Below, in pieces: positions 1-9,072 of a DNA stretch of 64,000 nucleotides; positions within the stretch are counted from its first letter, which is position 1, and each line of letters starts with the position of its first letter. The position numbers and the translations under genes are program-made. The notes under the pieces were generated by a model. The model did no database searches, was not told the origin of the DNA, and was given only the letters and a program-made list of their open reading frames with translations. Source of the DNA: CBFFRJ01 sp963530515 (lineage in GTDB: Bacteria > Pseudomonadota > Gammaproteobacteria > Enterobacterales > Enterobacteriaceae); NCBI GenBank assembly GCA_963530515.1, contig CAUSEC010000014.1:62001-126000 (forward strand), read 5' to 3'.

Positions 1-162
1 GACATGGGGGCTGAGCACATTCCTTGCCCGGTGGACGATATCGTGGTGGACGAGGATAACAAAGTGGTCACGACGCCTGCGTACATGCTGGCGCAGAACA
101 TTGCGCAAGCGGCGACCGGTATCGAAAAACTGGTCGCGCGTGTGCTGGTGCTCACCGAATGA
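1..162 (+). CDS. elbB: ElbB (glyoxalase III-like, DJ-1/PfpI family), C-terminal part only
   Basis: The frame is open from the first base and ends with TGA at 160-162. The 53 visible residues include PCPVDDIVVDEDNKVVTTPAYM and match the C-terminus of enterobacterial ElbB, a class I glutamine amidotransferase-like (DJ-1 superfamily) protein with weak glyoxalase activity that was first linked to isoprenoid synthesis. The N-terminal part, including the nucleophile elbow, lies outside the window. The stop codon overlaps the mtgA start in an ATGA arrangement, so the two genes are probably translationally coupled, as in E. coli. Confidence 0.85.
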   Translation, partial: DMGAEHIPCPVDDIVVDEDNKVVTTPAYMLAQNIAQAATGIEKLVARVLVLTE

Positions 163-887
163 GGGGAGTGAGAGGTCCGCTGAAAAGCCGTCTCAAACGG
201 TTCTTTTTGCGAGTGGTGCTGGGCCTGGCTATTTTTTGGGGCGGTGGCATTCTTCTGTTCAGCTTTATGCCGGTGCCGTTTTCTGCGGTCATGGTTGAAC
301 GACAGCTTGGGGCATGGTTGACAGGGAATTTCGGCTATGTTGCCCACTCAGACTGGGTGAGTATGGACGACATTTCCCCCTGGGCTGCGCTGGCGGTCAT
401 CGCGGCTGAAGATCAGCGTTTCCCTGACCACTGGGGGCTGGATTTTGGCGCTATCGAAAAAGCCCTCTCTCATAATGAGAAACATGAAAATCGCATTCGC
501 GGCGCATCGACCATTTCCCAGCAGACGGTAAAAAACCTGCTGCTGTGGGATGGCAAAAGCTGGGTGCGTAAAGGGCTTGAGGCGGGACTGACGCTGACGA
601 CGGAAGTGGTCTGGACCAAGCGGCGCATACTCACTGTTTATCTGAATATTGCGGAATTTGGTGAGGGTATTTTTGGCGTGGAAGAGGCATCGCAGCGCTA
701 TTTCCATAAACCTGCCAGCAAACTCACCATGTCGGAAGCGGCACTTCTGGCTGCGGTGCTGCCTAACCCTGTTCGCTTCCGGGCGGATGCGCCTTCCGGT
801 TATGTACGCAGCCGACAGGCGTGGATCCTGCGCCAGATGCGCCAGTTAGGCGGAGAAGAATTTCTGGAGCGCAACAGGCTCTATTAA
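159..887 (+). CDS. mtgA: monofunctional biosynthetic peptidoglycan transglycosylase
   Basis: This 242-residue protein has the usual length for MtgA. It polymerises lipid II into glycan strands at the inner membrane and has no transpeptidase domain. One membrane segment spans roughly residues 17-37. The GT51 domain follows: the catalytic Glu is E84 in AAEDQRFPDHWG, and the second signature, RIRGASTISQQ, lies near 112-122. The start is the ATG overlapping the elbB stop. GTG at 168 is the alternative but sits too close to the GAGGGG sequence to use it as a ribosome site. It converges on npr, with a short hairpin between them. Confidence 0.95.
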   Translation: MRGVRGPLKSRLKRFFLRVVLGLAIFWGGGILLFSFMPVPFSAVMVERQLGAWLTGNFGYVAHSDWVSMDDISPWAALAVIAAEDQRFPDHWGLDFGAIEKALSHNEKHENRIRGASTISQQTVKNLLLWDGKSWVRKGLEAGLTLTTEVVWTKRRILTVYLNIAEFGEGIFGVEEASQRYFHKPASKLTMSEAALLAAVLPNPVRFRADAPSGYVRSRQAWILRQMRQLGGEEFLERNRLY

Positions 888-896
888 CGGCCAGTG

Positions 897-916
897 CCCT
901 CTCTGACAGGAGAGGG
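897..916. terminator. hairpin between convergent mtgA and npr
   Basis: A 7-bp stem, CCCTCTC/GAGAGGG, encloses a 6-nt loop. It lies in the 29-bp gap between the mtgA and npr stop codons. There is no clear U-run on either side, so it may act as a weak bidirectional terminator or 3' end stabiliser. Confidence 0.45.
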
Positions 917-1189
917 TTACTCTTCGTCAAAGCCGGCGATAAACAGCGCGATAACCGCTGCCAGCGCCTCTTCTTCCTGCGGGCCGCTTGCCTCAACCTC
1001 GATTTGCCGTCCTTTTGCTGAGTCCAGCATCAGCAGGGCGATCACACTGCTGGCTTCCGCTTCTGTTCCCTCGTCATTGCGCAAGAGCACTTCGGCATCA
1101 AACCCCTGAACCAGTTCAAACAGCTTCATCGCCGGGCGCGCATGCATGCCCAGCTTGTTGGTGATTTCAACAGTTTGTTTTACGGTCAT
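917..1189 (-). CDS. npr: NPr, HPr-like phosphocarrier of the nitrogen PTS
   Basis: This 90-residue HPr-fold protein carries phosphate from EI-Ntr (PtsP) to EIIA-Ntr (PtsN). The active-site histidine is H16 in KLGMHARPA, and a regulatory Ser-type region follows near residue 47 (ASSVIALLML). NPr is also reported to inhibit LpxD, which links the nitrogen PTS to lipid A synthesis. The start overlaps the last 4 bp of rapZ (ATGA type), so translation is probably coupled. It is the last gene of the leftward rpoN-hpf-ptsN-rapZ-npr cluster. Confidence 0.97.
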   Translation of the reverse strand: MTVKQTVEITNKLGMHARPAMKLFELVQGFDAEVLLRNDEGTEAEASSVIALLMLDSAKGRQIEVEASGPQEEEALAAVIALFIAGFDEE

Positions 1190-2040
1190 GTTTTGCGTTT
1201 TTCCAGCGTACGATGACGAGACTGAACGTTTTTACCGCGCGAACGGAAGTAGTCGGCGAGCTGTTCAGCGACATAGACGGAGCGGTGTTTCCCCCCCGTA
1301 CAACCAATGGCGACGGTCAGGTAGCTTCGGTTGTTGGTTTCGAGCATAGGAAGCCACAACTCGAGATAGCTGCGCGTCTGGTAGATAAAATTGTGGACTT
1401 CGGTATGTCTGTCGAGGAAGGCGGCAACGGGTTTGTCGAGGCCGGTCATCGGGCGAAGTTTGGGGTCCCAGTGCGGGTTGGGTAAAAAGCGCACGTCGAA
1501 AACGTAGTCGGCGTCGATGGGGATACCATGCTTAAAGCCGAAGGACTCAAACACCATTGTTAGCTCACGTTCGCGCTTGCCGAGCAGTCGGGTGCGGAGC
1601 ATTTCTGCCAGCTCATGCACCGACATCTCAGAGGTGTCGACAATCAGATCGGCACGGGAGCGCAAAGGCTCAAGCAGATTGCTTTCTTCATCAATGGCGC
1701 TTTCCAGCGACAGATTCTTACTGGAAAGAGGGTGCAAACGGCGGGTATCGCTGTAGCGGCGAATCAGGGTGTTGCGATCGGCGTCGAGGAACAGCAGCTG
1801 CGGCGAGAAATAATCCGGCAGATTGTTCATGGCCTGTTCGAAGATTTCAGGCGACTCCGGCATGTTACGCACATCGATACTGACGGCGGCAGACGTTTGT
1901 CTGTCGGCCAGCGTCCTCGCCAGTTCAGGCAGCAACACCACTGGCAGGTTATCGACGCAGTAAAATCCCATGTCTTCCAGTGCACGCAGGGCGACCGATT
2001 TACCGGAACCCGAACGACCACTCACGATCATCAGGACCAT
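1186..2040 (-). CDS. rapZ: RNase adapter protein RapZ (YhbJ)
   Basis: This 284-residue protein matches the family length. RapZ binds sRNA GlmZ and presents it to RNase E, and it senses glucosamine-6-phosphate, so it controls glmS expression. The N-terminal P-loop GRSGSGKS is at residues 8-15. The C-terminal domain contains GCTGGKHRSVY, and the protein ends in a basic tail (SRHRTLEKRKT) used for RNA binding. Its target pathway, amino-sugar synthesis, is also represented in this window by glmM and murA. The position between ptsN and npr is conserved in enterics. Confidence 0.97.
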   Translation of the reverse strand: MVLMIVSGRSGSGKSVALRALEDMGFYCVDNLPVVLLPELARTLADRQTSAAVSIDVRNMPESPEIFEQAMNNLPDYFSPQLLFLDADRNTLIRRYSDTRRLHPLSSKNLSLESAIDEESNLLEPLRSRADLIVDTSEMSVHELAEMLRTRLLGKRERELTMVFESFGFKHGIPIDADYVFDVRFLPNPHWDPKLRPMTGLDKPVAAFLDRHTEVHNFIYQTRSYLELWLPMLETNNRSYLTVAIGCTGGKHRSVYVAEQLADYFRSRGKNVQSRHRTLEKRKT

Positions 2041-2085
2041 GGGCCATTTCTCCTCGCAACGCCTGAATCATCGGCGACTAATACG

Positions 2086-2577
2086 TTACGCATCGTCCTG
2101 TTCGCCTTCTGTCAGCGTGATTATTTGATACAGCTCTTCATCGCTTTGGGCCGAACGCAGGCGGCGACAAATGGTTTTGTCGGCCAGACGTTTTGCCACC
2201 AGTGAGAGGGTATGCAAATGCGTTTTGGTTTGATCGGCTGGCACCAGCAGGGCAAACAGCAGATCGACAGGCTGGTTATCAATGGCATCGAAGGCAATCG
2301 GTGTTTCCAGTTGCACAAACACACCTACCGCACGAAGGGTATCTTCTTCAAGCTTGCCGTGAGGGATAGCTATCCCATTGCCGATGCCGGTACTGCCCAT
2401 TTTCTCACGCGTTAGGATCGCTTCGAAAACCACCTGAGGTGGCAGGCTTAGCTGTTTTGCAGCGAGTTCACTGATTATCTCCAGCGCACGTTTTTTGCTC
2501 TGGCAGTGAACGCCACTTCGGGTACATTCCTGGTTAAGGACATTGCTCAATTGTAGAGCGGAATCGTTGTTCATCAT
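2086..2577 (-). CDS. ptsN: PTS IIA-like nitrogen regulatory protein PtsN (EIIA-Ntr)
   Basis: This is a 163-residue EIIA domain of the mannitol/fructose type. The phospho-acceptor is H73 in GIAIPHGKL. It is the terminal acceptor of the PtsP-NPr-PtsN relay and regulates K+ transport (TrkA, KdpD) and other targets by protein contact rather than by sugar transport. A 45-bp gap separates it from rapZ, and hpf and rpoN lie upstream on the same strand. Confidence 0.97.
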   Translation of the reverse strand: MMNNDSALQLSNVLNQECTRSGVHCQSKKRALEIISELAAKQLSLPPQVVFEAILTREKMGSTGIGNGIAIPHGKLEEDTLRAVGVFVQLETPIAFDAIDNQPVDLLFALLVPADQTKTHLHTLSLVAKRLADKTICRRLRSAQSDEELYQIITLTEGEQDDA

Positions 2578-2657
2578 AATTTCACCTAAGCGTCGCCAAT
2601 GCAGACACCCTACCGGGTTACGGTAGGGTGGTACGCACCAGACGTCAGCCCGGACAA

Positions 2658-2945
2658 TTAGTGTTGTTTCAGTTTATCTTTATGTTTCGTCAGCTGACGC
2701 GCCAGTTTATCAATTAAACCGTCGATGGCAGCATACATATCCTGACCTTCCGCACTGGCGTGAATTTCACCACCATTAACATGCAAAGTCGCATCCGAGG
2801 TATGAGTCACTTTCTCCACTTTCAACACAATATAGACCTGATTAATCCTCTCGAAGTATTGCTCGAGTTTCGCGAATTTGGTGTTCAAAAATTCACGCAG
2901 GGCCTCGGTGATCTCGACGTTCTGTCCTGTGATGTTAAGCTGCAT
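2658..2945 (-). CDS. hpf: ribosome hibernation promoting factor HPF
   Basis: This is a 95-residue short-form HPF of the S30AE/sigma-54 modulation family. It promotes 100S ribosome dimer formation in stationary phase. The open frame extends upstream to 3044, but the start is placed at ATG 2945 (MQLNITGQNVEIT) because this matches the known N-terminus and the longer version would run into rpoN. The protein ends in the basic helix region RQLTKHKDKLKQH. It lies 22 bp downstream of rpoN. Confidence 0.96.
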   Translation of the reverse strand: MQLNITGQNVEITEALREFLNTKFAKLEQYFERINQVYIVLKVEKVTHTSDATLHVNGGEIHASAEGQDMYAAIDGLIDKLARQLTKHKDKLKQH

Positions 2946-2967
2946 AGTGTCTTCCTTATCGGTTGGG

Positions 2968-4401
2968 TCACACCAACTGTTTACGCTGGTTTGACGGCGG
3001 AATGGATAAAGACTCTCGATATTTTGCAACGGTTCGCCGCGCAACCATAATCCCCTGATCGGACAGTATGGAAGTCAGCTTACTGTCACTCAGCGGTTTC
3101 GCAGGGTTTTCTGCGGCGATCAATTTCTTCACCAGCGCACGGATAGCGGTCGACGAGGCTTCGCCACCGCCTTCGGTATTGACGTGGCTGGAGAAAAAAT
3201 ACTTGAGTTCAAAAATGCCTCGCGGACTGTGAAGGTATTTTTGCGTGGTGACACGGGAAATGGTGGATTCATGCATTTCAACGGCCTGGGCGATATCGGC
3301 CAGCACCATGGGTTTCATGAATTCCTCTCCCTGTTCGAAAAAGGCTTGTTGTTGCTCGACGATGCAGCGGCTAACGCGTAACAGCGTGTCGTTACGGCTT
3401 TCCAGGCTTTTGATCAGCCACTTCGCATCCTGCAAATTACTGCGAATAAACTGGCTGTCGGCATCATTGCGCGCGCCGCCACACATAGCGGCGTAATGCT
3501 GGTTAATTTGCAGACGTGGGATGCTGTCTGAATTCAGTTCCACCACCCAACGGGTGTTGTGCTTGCGCACCAGCACATCGGGAATGACGTATTCTGGTTC
3601 CCCGGTTTGGATCGATTGCCCAGGGCGCGGATCCAGAGACTGAATCAAATTGACGGCTTCTTTCAGCACATCTTCTTTCAGCCGGGTGACACGCATCAGC
3701 GTGCGGAAATCATGGTTGGCGAGCAGATCCAGATGATCGCTGATAATGAGCCGGGCTTCTTCACGCCACGGTGTCTCTTTAGCAAACTGGGAAAGCTGGA
3801 TCAGGAGGCAATCGCGCAGATCTTTTGCGGCAACGCCCACCGGATCGAAACGCTGAATGCGCTTCAGTACGGCCTCGACCTCATCCAGACCGATCTCTTC
3901 GTCACCCATGCTCTCAAGGATATCTTCCAGGGGCACGGTGAGGTAACCGGTGTCATCAACGGCATCCACAATTGAGGTGGCAATGGCGCGATCGGTGTCA
4001 GAGAAAGGCGTTAACTCAACCTGCCACATCAGGTAATCCTGCAATGACTGGGTGGTTTCACCCTGATAAATGGGCAGCTCGTCATCAATGTAATCGGTGC
4101 TACTGCCGGAAGGGGTGCCAGCGGTATAAATCTCATCCCAGCTGGCATCCAGCGGCAACTCTTCGGGCATATCTTTTTGCTCGAGTGCGTCTACGGTGTC
4201 GAGATTTTCATTGTCCTGAGGCTGTTGTGCTTCCACTTCTTCATGAAGATCGGTTTGCTCCAGCAATGGGTTGCTCTCCAGCGCTTGCTGAAGTTCTTGC
4301 TGAAGTTCCAACGTGGACAGCTGTAACAGGCGAATGGCCTGTTGCAACTGCGGCGTCATGGCTAGCTGCTGGCTAAGCCTTAATTGCAAACCTTGCTTCA
4401 T
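2968..4401 (-). CDS. rpoN: RNA polymerase sigma-54 factor RpoN
   Basis: This is a full-length 477-residue sigma-54. The N-terminal glutamine-rich activator-interacting region (LRLSQQLAMTPQLQQAIRLLQ) is at about 5-27. An acidic linker follows, then the core-binding domain and the HTH. The RpoN box ARRTVAKYRE is at 454-463. It directs transcription of nitrogen-assimilation, phage-shock and other genes that need AAA+ activators. Its place after lptB and before hpf-ptsN-rapZ-npr is the standard enteric arrangement. Confidence 0.98.
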   Translation of the reverse strand: MKQGLQLRLSQQLAMTPQLQQAIRLLQLSTLELQQELQQALESNPLLEQTDLHEEVEAQQPQDNENLDTVDALEQKDMPEELPLDASWDEIYTAGTPSGSSTDYIDDELPIYQGETTQSLQDYLMWQVELTPFSDTDRAIATSIVDAVDDTGYLTVPLEDILESMGDEEIGLDEVEAVLKRIQRFDPVGVAAKDLRDCLLIQLSQFAKETPWREEARLIISDHLDLLANHDFRTLMRVTRLKEDVLKEAVNLIQSLDPRPGQSIQTGEPEYVIPDVLVRKHNTRWVVELNSDSIPRLQINQHYAAMCGGARNDADSQFIRSNLQDAKWLIKSLESRNDTLLRVSRCIVEQQQAFFEQGEEFMKPMVLADIAQAVEMHESTISRVTTQKYLHSPRGIFELKYFFSSHVNTEGGGEASSTAIRALVKKLIAAENPAKPLSDSKLTSILSDQGIMVARRTVAKYRESLSIPPSNQRKQLV

Positions 4402-4449
4402 ATTCAGAGCAGTACTCTCCGACTAAACACGTCAATAAACTCTACCCTA

Positions 4450-5175
4450 TCAGAGTCTGAAGTCTTCCCCAAGATATACGCGCTTAACGTGTTCGTCTTC
4501 AAGGATTTGCTGCGGTGTGCCATGGGCAATCAAGTGGCCCTGACTGACGATATAAGCACGCTCACAGACGGCTAACGTTTCGCGAACGTTATGGTCGGTA
4601 ATCAGCACGCCCAGCCCGCTGTCACGTAAATGCTCAATGATGCGTTTGATGTCGATAACGGAGATGGGGTCGACGCCTGCAAACGGCTCGTCCAGCAGAA
4701 TGAACTTAGGGTTCGCCGCCAACGCGCGAGCAATCTCTACACGGCGGCGCTCACCACCCGATAATGCCTGGCCGAGGTTGTCTCTAAGATGCTCGATATG
4801 AAACTCTTCCATCAGTTCGTTGGCGCGATCGGTGCGCTGCTCAGCGGTGAGATCATCACGAATCTGCAGGACAGCCATCAGGTTATCAAAGACACTCAGA
4901 CGGCGGAAAATGGAGGCTTCCTGCGGCAGGTAACCGATACCGCGGCGAGCACGGGCATGCAGCGGCAGCAGGCTGATATCTTCATCATCAATGATGATGT
5001 TGCCAGCGTCTCGCGGCACAATGCCTACGACCATGTAAAATGTTGTGGTTTTACCCGCGCCGTTTGGGCCAAGCAGGCCAACGATTTCGCCTGAATTTAC
5101 GGTCAGACTGACGTCTTCCACGACACGGCGGCCTTTATAGGCCTTGGCGAGATTCTTTGCAGTTAATGTTGCCAT
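4450..5175 (-). CDS. lptB: LPS export ABC transporter ATPase LptB
   Basis: This 241-residue cytoplasmic ATPase powers LPS extraction from the inner membrane with LptFG. Walker A GPNGAGKT is at 36-43, signature LSGGE at 138-142 and Walker B FILLDEP at 158-164, with E163 as the catalytic base. It follows lptA with a 6-bp gap in the lptC-lptA-lptB order, so the periplasmic bridge proteins and their motor are produced together. Confidence 0.98.
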   Translation of the reverse strand: MATLTAKNLAKAYKGRRVVEDVSLTVNSGEIVGLLGPNGAGKTTTFYMVVGIVPRDAGNIIIDDEDISLLPLHARARRGIGYLPQEASIFRRLSVFDNLMAVLQIRDDLTAEQRTDRANELMEEFHIEHLRDNLGQALSGGERRRVEIARALAANPKFILLDEPFAGVDPISVIDIKRIIEHLRDSGLGVLITDHNVRETLAVCERAYIVSQGHLIAHGTPQQILEDEHVKRVYLGEDFRL

Positions 5176-5181
5176 AACGAA

Positions 5182-5742
5182 TTAGTTACTCTTTTTTTGC
5201 GCCGGGGCCGGGTTCTGAGTGTTGCTCTTATCCTGTAACTGAGATGGCACCAGAATCGTTGTCACACGTTTACCTTTCTCACTAAACGCCTGCATTTTTT
5301 GCTCTTTCACCAGATAGGTGATTTTGTCGCCTTTGATATTGCTATCAAGCTGCTCCAGATAGGCATCACCGGTCAGGATCACAAAATCTTTTTCCAGCTC
5401 GTAGTGCATCTGCAGAGCATGGCCTTTTACCGGTTTTCCATTGTCCTGCAGTTGATAGAAGGTGGCAGGGTTGCCGAAGCCGTCAATCACTTCTTTCCCT
5501 TGCTGACCGCCAGGGCGGGTTACCACGACCTTATCCGCGTTGATTTTTATTGTACCCTGTGTGACAACAACGTTGCCGGTAAAGGTGACCACGTTGCCTT
5601 GCATATCCAGCGACTGTTGATCTGAGTCGATATGGATGGGTTGGTCGGTATCGCCAGTGACCGCAAGCGCCGGAAGACTGGCAGCGAAGAGGGCGCTGGC
5701 CAGGACAACATTAAGGCTGAGTTTGTTTGTTTTGAATTTCAT
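5182..5742 (-). CDS. lptA: LPS transport periplasmic protein LptA
   Basis: This 186-residue protein forms the periplasmic bridge that carries LPS from LptC to LptD. A Sec signal peptide (MKFKTNKLSLN... ALA) covers about residues 1-27, followed by an OstA/LptA beta-jellyroll and a low-complexity C-terminus (NPAPAQKKSN). The open frame continues to 5763, but ATG 5742 gives the conserved MKFKTNKLSLN N-terminus. The start lies 32 bp inside the end of lptC, consistent with coupling. Confidence 0.96.
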   Translation of the reverse strand: MKFKTNKLSLNVVLASALFAASLPALAVTGDTDQPIHIDSDQQSLDMQGNVVTFTGNVVVTQGTIKINADKVVVTRPGGQQGKEVIDGFGNPATFYQLQDNGKPVKGHALQMHYELEKDFVILTGDAYLEQLDSNIKGDKITYLVKEQKMQAFSEKGKRVTTILVPSQLQDKSNTQNPAPAQKKSN

Positions 5743-6286
5743 ATGAGCTTCTAACCTTTTCAATCAGCTCTGCATTTTTGCTACGTAAATTGCCGCGCAT
5801 TTTCAGGCCGGTGGAATTGAATGTTGTTCCGTATAACGTTACCTGGTCATCTGAGGCCACATCTTGTGTGACCAGATTTATCTGGGCGTTATCCGTCGTA
5901 ATTTTTCTAAGTTGAGAGTCTGCCGTTAATGAATTGACTTCAACGTGGCCGTAAAGATAAAGCATTCTGTCATTTGTTAGCTTTGCTTTATCCGCCTTAA
6001 TAGACCACCCTGGAATCTTATCTTTGTCGAATGTCGTCAGCACGGGTTGAGTGAACCATGTTATTGCTTCAACAGAAAAATACTCAACATGCTGTGCAAT
6101 CAGTCGATAATTCAGCGCGCCTTCCGGGCTGTAGACGACCGTATCTGTGTGCTCGCTTTTATACGTTGGATCACTGCTATTCGTGGTAACAGGAGACGCG
6201 GATTCCCGGTCAGCCAGATTCACACCAATCAGTACCAGTACGATAAGCGCCAGCAGAATGATGACCCAACGTCTGGTTTTACTCAT
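5711..6286 (-). CDS. lptC: LPS export protein LptC
   Basis: This 191-residue bitopic inner-membrane protein has one N-terminal transmembrane helix (about residues 7-24, RWVIILLALIVLVLIGVNL) followed by a periplasmic LptC beta-jellyroll. It accepts LPS from LptBFG and passes it to LptA. It overlaps kdsC by 4 bp upstream and lptA by 32 bp downstream, which is a tightly packed operon. Confidence 0.96.
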   Translation of the reverse strand: MSKTRRWVIILLALIVLVLIGVNLADRESASPVTTNSSDPTYKSEHTDTVVYSPEGALNYRLIAQHVEYFSVEAITWFTQPVLTTFDKDKIPGWSIKADKAKLTNDRMLYLYGHVEVNSLTADSQLRKITTDNAQINLVTQDVASDDQVTLYGTTFNSTGLKMRGNLRSKNAELIEKVRSSYEIQNKQTQP

Positions 6287-6849
6287 ATCGATTGCCCTTT
6301 GGCCTCATCAAGTTTACCTTGCGCGAGTAATAATAAATCACAGACTTCACGAACGGCACCTCGGCCTCCTGCAATACGTGTGACATAGTCCGCGCGCGGA
6401 ATGAGCAGCGGGTGCGCATCCGCTACCGCGACGCTCAGGCCGATCTCCGCCATGACGGGCCAGTCGATCAAATCATCACCAATATAAGCAACCTGCTCAG
6501 GTTGCAGAGCAAGTTTGGTTAACAACTCACGATAGGCCAGCAGTTTGTCGGACTGGCCCTGGTAAAGATGTGTAATTCCCAGCGTTTCGCAGCGATCTTC
6601 TAATAGTTTAGCTTTTCGCCCGGTAATAATAGCAACCTCAATGTCAGACGTTAGCGCACAGCGAATACCGTACCCATCGCGGACGTTAAAGGCTTTAAGT
6701 TCCTCACCACTGTTGCCCATATAGATGAGGCCATCAGACATAACACCATCAACATCAAGGATTAACAGTCGAATTTTTTCTGCCTTCGCCATAACCTGCG
6801 TGCTAACGGGACCGTAGCAGGTTGCCAGCGACGCACCAACATTACTCAT
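6283..6849 (-). CDS. kdsC: 3-deoxy-D-manno-octulosonate 8-phosphate phosphatase KdsC
   Basis: This is a 188-residue HAD phosphatase of the C0 class (no cap). The nucleophile and acid/base pair are D32 and D34 in LILDVDGV, and GDDLIDWPVM forms the metal-binding motif near residue 125. It removes phosphate from Kdo-8-P, the step before CMP-Kdo synthesis for the LPS inner core. It sits 14 bp after kdsD. Confidence 0.97.
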   Translation of the reverse strand: MSNVGASLATCYGPVSTQVMAKAEKIRLLILDVDGVMSDGLIYMGNSGEELKAFNVRDGYGIRCALTSDIEVAIITGRKAKLLEDRCETLGITHLYQGQSDKLLAYRELLTKLALQPEQVAYIGDDLIDWPVMAEIGLSVAVADAHPLLIPRADYVTRIAGGRGAVREVCDLLLLAQGKLDEAKGQSI

Positions 6850-6863
6850 TATCTCATCCTTTT

Positions 6864-7850
6864 TTATACTACGCCCGCGCGCAGCAAATCATGCATATGT
6901 ACCACACCCAGCAATTGGTCGCCATCGGCAACCAGGACAGAGGTAATATGGCGGGATTGCATTAAATTCAGGGCTTCTACGGCCAGGCTGTCAGGGCGAA
7001 CACGTATGCCGCCCGAGGTCATCACATCGGCAATACCGAGAGTGCGGACGTCGGCGCCCATGTCAAACACGCGGCGCAAATCGCCGTCGGTAAAGATGCC
7101 TTCAATTTTCATCAGGTCATCGCAAATCACAGTCAGACCCAGATTCTTACGGGTGATTTCCAGTAATGCATCGCGCAGTGAGGCTTCTTTGCTCACGTGC
7201 GGGATTTCATCACCCGTATGCATAATATCGTTTACGCGCAGCAGCAGCTTACGGCCTAATGCCCCACCTGGATGTGAAAGGGCAAAATCCTCGGCGGTGA
7301 AACCGCGGGCCTTGAGCAGGGCAACGGCGAGCGCATCCCCCATCACCAGCGCGGCGGTGGTGCTGGAAGTGGGAGCCAGGCCGAGTGGGCAGGCTTCTTT
7401 GGGCACTTTCACGCACAAATGGATATCTGCGGCACGTCCCATACTGCTTTCAGGACGGCTGGTCATACAAATCAGTAATACTTTTAGTCGCTTGAGAACC
7501 GGGATTAACGCCAGGATTTCATTCGACTCGCCGGAGTTTGACAGAGCAATGACCACATCCTGTTCGCTGACCATACCGAGATCGCCGTGCGCCGCCTCGC
7601 CAGGATGTACAAAGAATGACGAAGTGCCAGTGCTGGCAAAGGTCGCAGCCATTTTTCTGCCAATATGGCCGGATTTGCCCATTCCCATCACAACGACTTT
7701 ACCGCTGCAGTAAAATATCTTCTCACAGGCGAGCGTAAAGTCCTGATTGATATACTGATCGAGGTGTGCGAGTCCTTCACGTTCAATATTGAGTACGTCC
7801 CGCCCGGCTTGCTGAAAATCGAACCCCGGTTGCAGAGCAATATGCGACAT
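6864..7850 (-). CDS. kdsD: D-arabinose 5-phosphate isomerase KdsD
   Basis: This 328-residue enzyme converts ribulose-5-P to arabinose-5-P, the first dedicated step towards Kdo. An N-terminal SIS sugar-isomerase domain (KVVVMGMGKSGHIGRK, SNSGES) is followed by two CBS domains in the C-terminal third (VNDIMHTGDEIPHV..., DVMTSGGIRVRPDSLAVEAL). With kdsC and lptCAB it forms a Kdo-to-LPS-export gene set. Confidence 0.97.
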   Translation of the reverse strand: MSHIALQPGFDFQQAGRDVLNIEREGLAHLDQYINQDFTLACEKIFYCSGKVVVMGMGKSGHIGRKMAATFASTGTSSFFVHPGEAAHGDLGMVSEQDVVIALSNSGESNEILALIPVLKRLKVLLICMTSRPESSMGRAADIHLCVKVPKEACPLGLAPTSSTTAALVMGDALAVALLKARGFTAEDFALSHPGGALGRKLLLRVNDIMHTGDEIPHVSKEASLRDALLEITRKNLGLTVICDDLMKIEGIFTDGDLRRVFDMGADVRTLGIADVMTSGGIRVRPDSLAVEALNLMQSRHITSVLVADGDQLLGVVHMHDLLRAGVV

Positions 7851-7863
7851 AATCTGTCTCCAC

Positions 7864-8841
7864 CTATCCTGTCAAAAGTGGCGTAACCCAGAACAACAAC
7901 GCCAGCCATATGAAGAAACCCATCAGCAGCAGTGCACCTGGACCTCTGCCGGATTGCTGTTTGCGCCGCCAGCAGATAAAAGCAAAGATGACGCTGACCA
8001 GCAGCATCACCCCATAATCACGCGAGAAAGCGAGGGGGTTAAAGGCCCCTGGTGCAATCAGTGCAGGTAGCCCCAGAACCAGAGTGATATTGAAAATATT
8101 CGAGCCGATGATGTTCCCGATCGCAATATCGTCTTCTCCCTTGCGCGCCCCGGCAATGGCGGTCGCCAGCTCCGGCAAGCCAGTGCCAATAGCAATGACG
8201 GTCAGGCCGATGGTGAGCTCGCTGATGGCAAAATAATTCGCCATTACGGTCGCGTTATCCACCACCATACGTGTGGCCATAGGCATGATAATTAATGCGA
8301 CACCAAGCCACAAGAAAGCCACGGACAGGCTACCACCTCGTGGCAGTTCGGCCAGTTGCTCGCGCGTCAGGCTATCATTGCCCTGGTGCTCAGCCAGGCG
8401 GGCGATTTTAACAATGAATACAAGCCATAGCACGGCGAGAAGCAGTAAAAAAATGCCATCAACCCAGCTCAATTGTCCGTCGTAGAGCACCAGACCTGCC
8501 AGCACGCTGGTAAGCAACATTAGCGGCAACTCGCGACGCAAGATATCGGAATGTACGGTAAAAGGCTGCAGGAAGGCGGCGAGACCCAGAATCAACAGAA
8601 TATTCGTGATGTTGGAACCGATGGCCGTTCCAATTGCCAAATCAATCTGACCGTGCATCGAAGCGGCGACGGAAACGATGATTTCCGGCAACGAGGTGCC
8701 AATACTGACGACCGTCATGCCAATCAGCAGTGGTGGGATACCTAAGTTGCGGCACAGGATGGAGGCTGCATAGACCAGGCGATCGGCGCTGTAGACCACC
8801 AAAAGTAAACCTATTATTAATAGCGCCGTCGCTAAAAGCAT
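7864..8841 (-). CDS. yrbG: inner-membrane calcium/sodium antiporter family protein YrbG
   Basis: This 325-residue protein has about ten membrane segments and the two alpha repeats typical of the CaCA family: GTSLPEIIVSVAAS... near residue 48 and GTGLPELATAIAGA... near 217, each with the conserved acidic residue. The substrate in enterics is not firmly established. It heads the leftward yrbG-kdsD-kdsC-lptCAB cluster and is divergent from mlaF across 231 bp. Confidence 0.93.
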   Translation of the reverse strand: MLLATALLIIGLLLVVYSADRLVYAASILCRNLGIPPLLIGMTVVSIGTSLPEIIVSVAASMHGQIDLAIGTAIGSNITNILLILGLAAFLQPFTVHSDILRRELPLMLLTSVLAGLVLYDGQLSWVDGIFLLLLAVLWLVFIVKIARLAEHQGNDSLTREQLAELPRGGSLSVAFLWLGVALIIMPMATRMVVDNATVMANYFAISELTIGLTVIAIGTGLPELATAIAGARKGEDDIAIGNIIGSNIFNITLVLGLPALIAPGAFNPLAFSRDYGVMLLVSVIFAFICWRRKQQSGRGPGALLLMGFFIWLALLFWVTPLLTG

Positions 8842-9072
8842 CTAACGTCCTTTCTTGAGGTATAATCTGCCGGTCCGCAGGCTGCGATTGCCGGGCAATA
8901 CCGGGAATTTCGAGCGGCGTGAAGAAGTCTTAATTTTGACTTTATGCGGCTCAAAAGTAAAACAAATGCCAGCTTTCGCTAACTCAAGCAGGTAATATTC
9001 TGTAAAAATGCTGGGTTCTTGATGTTATCGGCCATGGTGCCTGGACCCGGCAGGGCTTATAAGGAAGAAAGA